This document shows, one piece after another, positions 50,421 through 60,500 of a DNA stretch of 64,000 nt (position 1 is its first letter; every line of letters starts with the position of its first letter). The stretch covers positions 16,462-80,461 of IMG/VR virus record IMGVR_UViG_3300030333_008334. The stretch is one strand, 5' to 3'. The translations under genes and the position numbers were made by a program. This DNA is from a virus. The notes beneath the pieces were generated by a model, which had not been told where the DNA came from, searched no databases, and was given only the letters and a program-made list of their open reading frames with translations.

Positions 50421-51517
50421 TAGCAAATTTCTCCTGAAGCCTCAGCGTCTTCTTTATCGGTTTCATAAATATCTTCTGAGTATTCATGAGACTGATCTAA
50501 ATCTGCACAATCAATAAATTCGTCACCAAATATACCCTTTGACCGGTCAGTTATATGCTGACATAAGACTTCTGGTGAGATCTCGTCATCTACAAAAATA
50601 TCAAAATAATATTCTACATCTCGCGGTGTGACATCTGGAGTTAATAATTCTAATTCTTGTTCATCAAGTATGGCGCCATTGTCTAGATTAGAAAAATCAT
50701 TATTTCTATTATCATAACCTTGATTAATTAAAAAATTCAAAGGTATGAGATTTTCATCGCCTGTTTTAATATTGGCTGTGTTGACAACATCTTTTATCTC
50801 TTCTATTTCAAAAAGTTCTATATCAAAATTTTTGAGCAAATATTGAGTATTTTTTTCTTCAATATTGATCAACAAGAAATCTTCTTCTACTGTTATTAGT
50901 CCTGAGCCGGCTTGGCCAGGTACGTTTAAATCTATATCATCTGGCGTCAACATACCGGCAGCTAAAGCATGTGTGTCTATTGTCTCTAAATTAATTGATG
51001 TTTCATAGACGGCTTGGCAATCAATTTGTGGATAATTTATTACCCTGTCCATATTAGTTTTGTTGCTGTTGCCGGTGATATGTGTATAATTTTTCGACTG
51101 GATTAATTCACCTTTATAAAACTTTACAAACCAAGCAGCTGCTTTATCAATATTTAAATCTGTCGTACCTAAAGGGCTGACTAACGCGTGATGCTTATCG
51201 TTTGAAGGCTGAATACTTTCTGCACCTAAATCAACCCTTTCAGAAGTTAATTTAGATCTTACCATTTCATTTATTCTCTTAACTTCTGTTTCTATGCCAC
51301 TATAGACATATTGTGTTTTTAATCGAGGAGTTTCTGAACGTATTCTGTCTTCTGAAGTGTTTTGCTCTTCTGTAACTCCAGCGTAGTTAGTATCATATAA
51401 GATATCGTCATCATAAAAAGCATAATACGCCGGTTTCATTCTACCTTTTGAAAGTAAATATTTTCCATATTGCGTTAATTCTAGGTCGATGACATCTTCT
51501 TTTCGATCAAAAAACAT
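50420..51517 (-). CDS. Virion structural protein with 'ELTQYGKYLLSKG' N-terminal motif
   Basis: A 365-residue protein. MFFDRKEDVIDLELTQYGKY continues LLSKGRMKPAYYAFYDDDIL and YDTNYAGVTEEQN, a conserved opening of structural proteins in marine T4-like phages. The middle includes TPRLKTQYVYSGIETEVKRI. The C-terminal 100 residues are very acidic (DVTPRDVEYYFDIFVDDEIS, EYSEDIYETDKEDAEASGE), perhaps a flexible acidic tail. It shares the first 45 residues' pattern with the 325-residue gene at 42559. It is placed between the 3884- and 1184-residue genes, 44 bases after the former's stop. Function in the tail or baseplate is likely but unspecific. Confidence 0.6.
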   Translation of the reverse strand: MFFDRKEDVIDLELTQYGKYLLSKGRMKPAYYAFYDDDILYDTNYAGVTEEQNTSEDRIRSETPRLKTQYVYSGIETEVKRINEMVRSKLTSERVDLGAESIQPSNDKHHALVSPLGTTDLNIDKAAAWFVKFYKGELIQSKNYTHITGNSNKTNMDRVINYPQIDCQAVYETSINLETIDTHALAAGMLTPDDIDLNVPGQAGSGLITVEEDFLLINIEEKNTQYLLKNFDIELFEIEEIKDVVNTANIKTGDENLIPLNFLINQGYDNRNNDFSNLDNGAILDEQELELLTPDVTPRDVEYYFDIFVDDEISPEVLCQHITDRSKGIFGDEFIDCADLDQSHEYSEDIYETDKEDAEASGEIC

Positions 51518-51561
51518 TTACTTGTTCCTCTTTGTAATAATTAGAAAACAATATGATTTTA

Positions 51562-54500
51562 TTATAATTCATATTCAACGCTTAATTTCGCAGTCTCAAC
51601 CAAACTAAAGAAATCATAAGGCCAGTTATAATTATAACGCGATTGCAGCCTGACATCTTCGGAGACTGATGAGCCTCCAGCAAGATTACCAACGTTATCA
51701 ACTTGAAATAGTGAAGAAACTTCATTTTTATTTTTCAGCTGTCTCATTGACATATTAGCGCGTTTTTTAACTTTAAAGATCAACCATTTAACGCCACCGT
51801 ATTGTTGTGTTGGCCCAAATATTTTTTTAAGCGTTTTGGAATTTTCGTTGATGTTTTCTTGACGATGATTGCCCGACCATTGACCTTCGGCTATTTTTGT
51901 ATTTAAATGGTCTAATCTTCCCCAGAATTCATAATTTGATCTGTCACCACTCATGGCATGGCTTAATACCGAAGCTTCTTTCTTCGCTCTCATTCCCGCA
52001 TCAGGCAAAAGATTTTGCCATATATCTCCTAAGTCTTTGTTGTCTAATTGCCTAGAGAATTCATGTATATACATGATAAATGGATCAATTCCATCTTCTT
52101 GATTATTCATAAATCTTTGACGCGTCAGAAGATATTTTTTGCCCGAAGGTAAATCTTTCGATCCTATTCCTCTATGATAAAAGTCTAATTCTGGTGGTAT
52201 AACATATTGATCCATCATGTTTATCATTCTAGAAATACTAGTTTCTCCAATATCTTCGGCCGGGAACGTCAAATCCATTTTTGAATGCGCGTTTTTCGAA
52301 CCCAAGACCTGGGAAGCCAAATCAACATGCACGGCCGGCTTTCCACTCGTAAAATTTTCGTATTGAGCGTAATACTCATCTGGGTGAATTTTAATAAAGT
52401 GAATATTGACTCCATATTTTGTGAAAGGCGAGTATGTAACCCCGGGAAGTTCATTTTCTAAAAATGGAATTGCAACAATAGCTTCTGTGACTGTCTTAGA
52501 GTTTGCAATTTGTCCAATATATTTAGATAACTCTTGCTCTTCGTCGGCGTTTGGACCATTTCTAAAGCCAGCCACATTTAACAATGATTCTTCTGGATTA
52601 TTTGTAGCATCTGAAAGGGTAATTTTAACTCCTCTACGCGGGAATGAAACAACTGTTCCGTCGCTTAAAGTAGTAGTTTCATTTCCAAATCCATCAACAT
52701 TATCAGTATTGGAATATCCCATCCAAATTGATCTTCCTGTTCTGTCGCTGAAGTATCCTTTATTAGCATTGTCTTTTTGCTGTTCGTGTGTTAAATCAGG
52801 TCTATGACGACCGGTGCCAACATAACTGCTTTCAGCTAAATTAATCACAGGGCATTCAAATTTAGTACTAATCTCCCATACCTTTTCTTTCTTCGTGCTA
52901 CCGTCCGGGGCTTGAAAAAGCACTTCTTTAATCTTAAACAAATCTAGAGAAGACGAAACCTTCATTCTATGTTTGTAGGCAGTATGTCCTCTGGATCCAG
53001 TAGATGGACTACTAGAATCTAAAGTAAGAGCCACATCTTTAGCTAATACAGGAGTGCCGTCGTCGCGATAATATACCGGCCTGTCAAACAAATTATATTC
53101 TTCACTTACAGAATTTGTTTGAATATTGGTTATAATTTCTTCCAGTGTTGGAATAGCGGCTTGCATCGGAGCAGCTCCAAGAGCACCATCTACTTCAGCC
53201 ACGAGGTTGCCTAATTGGCTACCGGCATCCGGTTGGTGGGTATAAGCCATCTTGTAAACTGCTTTTCCATAATAATACGGGGGAGTGTAAGGTGCATAAC
53301 AAGGATCTGTTTCGTGACTTGTTAGATTATATAATTCGCCGCTTGTGCCATATGATGTGCCTTCTACATCTGGTTGAGCACTGTCTGTAGCGATCAAAGT
53401 TGTAATTGATCCAGTGGCAGTTGGGCCGCCGGTCCAACTCTTGCCGTTAGATGCATCAGCTTTGTCACTCCATTTAAGCAATGCTGGTCCGAATATTGAG
53501 CCGCGGCGGGGCAGAGGTTGATATTGTGTCTGTCTGTCTGTAATTGGCACTAGTGGCTTTCTTGGCCCCTCTGCCATGACAAATTCGCTGCCGGCTTGGG
53601 GACTTTCTGGGCTTGGACCTCCGGGGCGATATTGATCAAATATTTCGATAGATACATTCATTAAGTATGTGCGGTCTCTAACCATTGGCTTGATTTGTGA
53701 AGATCTTGCTGAAGTGAAGCTGGTTAGGCCAGAATTCTTCAAAAAGAAATTAGGAATTTCAGACAAGAAATTATTTGCGGCTTTTTCATAAAGTGGGCCG
53801 CGTTCGCCAGTCCAAGCAGCATAAAAAGAGCCAGCCATTTCTTTGCCTAACTTCGCATTTCCTTGGTCATCAGTACCGCACATGTGCCATGTCGGTTCGG
53901 TATAATAAATTTTTGGTACCTCTCCGAGCCCTTCGGGCGGGGCGCTTGGAATATTACTTAAGTCATATAATGTCTCAAAAGGTAATCTATAATTTGGAGC
54001 GTCAATTAATATTGCGCCATCTGTGTGATCTTTAAGTTTTATACCGTCACCAATTTCTGTAACAAAATTTGTAACGGCCGGCTCTCTCTGATTGATATAG
54101 ATTGGGTAATCAACTGCAACTCCTGATTTGATTGTGTTAAACATAATACCAGGGGCAAAGGTTGGCTGTAACATAGACTGCATTTTTCCGGCTTGATGTA
54201 CGTCAATTAATGCCTGTTTCCATCCCTTGGCGCCTTCGTGTCCAGCAGCAGCTAAATCAAAAAGTCGAGTTGAGAAATGAACGCCATCTTTGAGGCCGTA
54301 GTTTAAACCGCGGTGAGGGTATGATGTTGTGCCTTTGCTACCCATTAGTTCATATGTAGGATGCGCACTAGCAGTAATAAATTCTGCGCCTCTTTCTACA
54401 TATGTTCCAGCAGGAGTATAAGCTATGCCACCAGACACTGCGTCGCCGTGTTCCCATACCTCTTTACTATGGTGGTAACCTAGATAAGTTTTCTTATTAA

Positions 54501-57500
54501 CTGAAAGATTGTCTAAACTGCAGCTTAAGAACGGACCGATTGACTGCGAGAATAAAGTTGCTAACTGCATGGTTCTAGTAACAGGATAGAAACCATAATA
54601 TGGCATTAATTTCGTAATCGCATCAAATCTTAAAGTGATGGCTCTTGGTCGGGCGCCGCCTCCGAGCGAAATATCTTCACCAACTTTGTTATGCATATAG
54701 TCCATAGAATCTGATATGCAATAGCGCCTTAAGAATTGTTCTCTCATTACACCAGTATTTTTGTATTGCTCTGTTAAAATTGAAGTGCCTGGGGGGAAAT
54801 ACAAGCTAGATGACATAGACCCTTGACCTCTTAAAGTAAACAGGCCCGGGTTTGGCTTTGTATAGTCAAAATTATATTGGGCGTATTCATCCATATTTTC
54901 TGACATATTAAACTCAGCTAAAACTCCATAATCTTTTCCAAACACCCTAACATCTTCTATATAATCTTCGTAAGAATCATACCATGGATTTTTATTAGCA
55001 ATCTTATTTGCACGATAATAAGGAGCGGTCTTGACATAGCCCAAGGCGCCTGAGAAATCTAATGTATTTGCAATATATTCTCCATTGCCGTTTGTGAAAG
55101 TATAGTGTTCGCCTATGATATTTGACTGAGAACTAACAATGGCGTGACCTAGCCTTCCTGCTTTATGAATTGTCTCTGCACTGCCACTTTCTTTACCTGC
55201 GGGCGCGCCAGAAAAAGAAGAAGAAAGGCCGGCGACATTAAAATTATTGTAAGGATCTCTGAACAAGCACGGAGAAGCATAAGGCCTACGATAGCCGCCT
55301 CTGAACATTGTATCAAAAGTTGGAGGCGGCATGTTTCTATATCCCTTCTGGCTCCATTCCGAGCCGCTATGAATTGTCATATATGCAGTATTGTCACTTA
55401 TACCGCCCATAGCCGCATAATTATGCCTGGCGCCGAAACTGTTGTTTGTATTTGTTTTCCAATTGTAAGCTCTAGAATTTATACTCGTTATTCTTCCTAC
55501 AGTAGCAACACCGGGCTTGATTGTTCCTGTGCCAAAATTATCTACTCCAGCTGCTTTTCCAACATATGGATCCATAAACGAAGCAGTGCCGCATGCCCAG
55601 TTTGCCGAGGCCCATGAAGTAAGAAAGTTCATCGATGGATCTTCCGCTAATTCTCCTTTCATTCCAAACGTGCCTGACGTAAAATGATTGCCAAAAGTTG
55701 AACCAGAAATAAGATTATAGCTGCCGCGGAAAGTATGAGCTTTGAAGTATTGCCCCGTGGGACTAACGGCGGAGCTGCTAGTATCGACATGATGTCTCAG
55801 CACACCTTCATTGTCTCCTTCTTGCGCAGGGGGCAATCCAGAGCCGGCAGGTCGTGGCAAAACGCTTGATCGATTTAGAGAATCTAGTTCAGCACTTGAA
55901 GAAAATATTACAAGCCAATCCTGTTTATAAGTTGGGCCGTAATAACCTCCCTGTGGGATTAGTGGGGTATCGCCATGAAAACGATTATTTGTTTCTAATA
56001 TGCCGCCGTATTTGCCATCATCCAAAGGCCAGGCTGATAAAGGCATGTCCATAAACGTAGATCCAATACTGGGATTACAGAACGGCAAAACAGTACCGCC
56101 AAAATCCATATTTTCACTTGCTGAAACCACATGATTGGTTAGTCGACCTTGAGCGACTGAAACTGCATCACAGAAAGGCATTGGCTTGCTTGGGTGGTAA
56201 TCCATGAAATATGTACCATCAGACATTTTTGGGCCGCCAAAACGGCTAATACGCCAGCCCATTGAATTCGAAGCTGAACCTTCAGTTCTTAATCGATCTG
56301 GACTGTCTATTGTATGGCGATTTTTCCAGAAAGTATTATGTGAAATTCTATCATAGCCTTTTTTACTGTGGCCTTCTATTTCTGAATATTCTGTTCTTAC
56401 TCTTGTTTTATTTAAATACGTATGTTGTGCGCGGGGCCAAACAGTTTCTGTGTATCGATGTTTAAATACACTAGTATCATTTGCCATAACTTCGTATATT
56501 TTGTTTTCTGTTGACTCGTGATAATCATCGATTTCATCTAGTTGCAGTCTGGTATTTAATGCTTTATTGTCAAATTTAACAAGATTATTAGCATATGAAT
56601 AGACATATGTAAATCCGGATTTTTCCGCAACCATAGGCTTAAATTTAGAAGAAACTGGAGGTTCCGTATACTTGTGTATTTTTAATCCGTCTGATTTAAT
56701 CTTGCGATGCAAAAGAGATATCTCAGCCGCCAATGAGCCAAACTCTCTAGCTTTGTGCCAATCATAAGGCCTGGTATCGCCAATAACCCCTTCTTCTGTG
56801 GTCAGAGTAATAATATTACTTCTGCGTTGATGTCTAACGATTGGATGTTCCCCAGTTCTAATTTGTTTCCAAGAAGGATAATGGTAAGGGCCATTTCTAT
56901 GGTGAAGCAAGCTATTCAAAATGCTTCCCGGCATTTGACTGCTTACGACCGCATCATTAGATGCTTTCCCTACGTAACCTAGGTGAAAAGCTGTAGGGTA
57001 TGGGTTTTTTAGGCTGCCGGCGGAGGTGCGCAAACTCGGGTCGACAAAGTGGCCCAAAGTATTGGCGCTGGAAGTTATTGGCTCGTGAATGTTAATATTT
57101 AAACCTATAAAATCATTAACAAAAAATCTAGCATTCAAAGGAGTCCCATCGGCTGTTACTCCTAGAACAGGATTAGTAACATGCGTCGTGACGTATGATC
57201 CAATTTCGCTTGCAGATAAAAATGTAAATTGATGAGATGCAGTTGCATGGCCCCATGGAGCAGTTGGCTTGTTGCTGTTTGCGCTTGAGGCCAGTGCGTA
57301 TACATGATTATAAGGCTGTTTTTGTTTTTGACTTAGAGATCTCCATATCCAATTATATTGAGTATCGCTTCTTGGAATTGTATGTTGCACAAGCCAGTTA
57401 TCATTTTGTGTCTTATAGGAAGTTGCTTCTTGGCCATCATAATTGTACTCATAATCGGCTTGTGGATTATAAGGCCTTAAGTAACCACTTCCTGAAGTGT

Positions 57501-60500
57501 AAAGTCTATAGCCAGGATTTCTATTTATTTTGTGGTAAGAAGCAGTTAAGAAATATCCTGTGTCTCCGTAGCGAGAAACTGGATTTTCAGCACCTGGGGC
57601 GGTATGAGTTGCGCCATCTCGCAGTCCAAATTTCTCACTGTGACGTACTAGAAGGCTAGCGGAACCATAGTTTGCTAAGAATCTTCTAGTTGCCCAGTTT
57701 CTCCACGGCAAAGCGTTGTATACAGAAAAAGTCTCAGAAGCCCTATCTAGATATCCCCTAGACAAAGTTGCGGGATCGCCTGGAGCGGAGAATCTTTCAG
57801 CAATGACTGTTTTGTTTCTGCTGCCATCTTTTAATTTTCCTCGATCGACTAATTGATAATCTTGGATGCCTAAGACTGCATCTAATTTGGATAATTCATC
57901 AGTAACACCGCCTTCTCCGTCGACACCTTCACGAATCCATAGGTTGTTGACATTTCTACCTGAAGTTTGTACAACTTGGTAGTTATGTTCATAATTACCT
58001 ATAATTGTTGGTAGCTTTTGATGACCTTTTTGTTCCTCAACCACAACCTCGCCATTGTTTTTCGCAACAGCACCCGGCAATTCGGTCGCGGCCTGATGCT
58101 TGATATTTCTAATATTAACCGGTCGTTTCGCGTATTCATCTCGATACATTGTTGCGCGGGGGCGATCTAAGTTTATAACCAGTCCAGAATTAGCATCGTA
58201 TCTAAGCATTTTTTTATAGTTAATGTCGTATAATGACATTTCTGCGTTTTCAGTTACAAAGGCAGTTAAATTGATATTATCAATCGCAACATAGCCCAAA
58301 TATCCATAAGCAGGATGTCCAAAATTAACAAATCTTATGTGAAAACTGGTACCTATGTAAGAGGTCAAATCAACAGTCGCTTGACGCCATGCAGAGCCTT
58401 GGGCACCTAATAAAGAAGTTGCGCTGACGCCATTCCAACTAGTTGTCAAGGTTGTATAAGTAGATTTATCTGCTGTGTGCTGTAGTAAGAGTTCACCAGG
58501 ATTTGGCCCTATCATTAAATAGAAAAATGTCAACTTTGGCCCGGGTGTTTTAGCGGGATCAACATTCGTTAAATCAATCTTCGGCGTTGTAAACTGAAAC
58601 TCTCTTACGTTACTATAGTTTGTTGTTTGCTCAATGGTAGTTGCCGGTGGAATAATCGTTGTGCCATGGCCAGCATTGCCGACAATAACCGCAGTGGTAT
58701 AATTTTCTGGAGTTACTAGCATTCGATAGCCATTTTGAGACGAATAGCTCGTTCCGCCGTGAATAAAGTTATTTTTTAAATTAAAACCAAAGGAAGGAAT
58801 TCCTGCTCCGGGGCCTCCATAATCTATATACTTTTCAGATGAATTTGTTTTTGGACGATTATCAAAACCGCTGTCAGCGTTAAATTCAGTCACTGAACTA
58901 TAGCCATCAAAATCTTCTTTCAAAAGATTGACAAGTGTTGTGTTGTTATATGGCTTTCTAAGATACCAGCCCTCTGGGCGTGTGGCTTCGGTATCAATAC
59001 CGCGAATAGAAGAACTGTAATTTATATCAATATGTCGATATTGTAAACCACCGACATATTTTTCAGTAAATGGGCCTTGCATTGGCGCCTCATTTCCAAT
59101 AGTATATTTATCTTCATGAATATTCGTTATATCTATCCTAGAGGCAGTAACAAATGAAGCATAGCCTCCTTCTCCCAAAGAAGAAGAATATACAGCGAAT
59201 GGAACAATTAAATTAGCTTTTGATTTACCATAAGAATCTTGTGTATTTGTATCTGTAGAAACTCCTTTGCTAAAGACTTCGGCAGTTCCTTTTATCTTTA
59301 CCTTATTGTTTAAAGTCTTATCATCTTTACATACTGGATATTGTGATGAATCTTTCTTAATTGTAATAAAGGATGTTCCGTCTTTAAATTTAATTGCTTG
59401 TCGATGATATCCAAAAAGATTATTTGAGTCTTTATTAGACCCACCATCTAAATGCTTAGAAGTGTCAATAGCGAACTTATAAGGCTTAGACAATCTTCGA
59501 AGAGCATATGTTGACCCTTTATATGTTACGCCGGCGGCGTCTTTTCTGCGAGGACCTGAAGCACTGTTTTCTGTTGTTACAACATCTTTTATAGTATTTC
59601 GTTGGCTGTCGACTGTTGTGTTGCCAGAAGTTAATGCAGCTGAATCTCTTTCGGCGCGCTCTGAAAACCACAGACAGCCTTTGTCTTGACCCAAGGAAGA
59701 GGTAGCATGACCAAATTTCCAATTATAGGTAAGTTCATTAATACCAAAAATCTTACCCTCGGGTGGGTCTTGGTTCATCTCTAGAGTTGGAAACTTATTC
59801 CAGTATTTGTTTCTTTCCAGAACATGACTTTCGATCATGTTTCTTAAACTATCACTCACGTTAGCAGATGCCGGCAGCAAATCGTGGATCATGCTTATAA
59901 TTGCTGAATCAAACCACTTGTAATAATTTAAATATTTCTCTATATCTGGAGTGTTTTGAACTTTTTCAAAGAAAAGCTGGCGAAGCTTGGCCATCTCTTT
60001 GTAGTCTTGTCGGTATCTATTGACAGGATCGCCAATCACATTGTTGAAATACTCTACAGTATCAAAGAAGTTTATCATCTCTTGAGAGATCGTTTGATAC
60101 ATACTTTTCTCTAGAGCAACATAATATTGAATTGGTCGACTTTCTCTTGTGAATACATCATCATCTTGAGAGACAATGTTAATCATATCATCAGAATTGA
60201 TTAATTCCGGCAATTGTTTTTTTGCAGCTGGAATATAAAATTTATCAACAATCTTATTGCTGCTGGTTACAAAGAACTGTCCTTTGGCGTCATGTTGCTT
60301 ATCAACAATATTGGCAAACAAAGTTGGATATCTAGATCTATAATTATTTGAACCTGAAGAATAGTCAACCACATGAAACGTTCCGTCAGCAGCCGAAGAA
60401 GTTACGTTTTCAAAATCCCAATTTAATATTAAAGTCTCTATTGGTCGAATTCTAGATCCAGACATCTGTGTCTGGCTAAAAAGAGAATTTCCATAATCGT

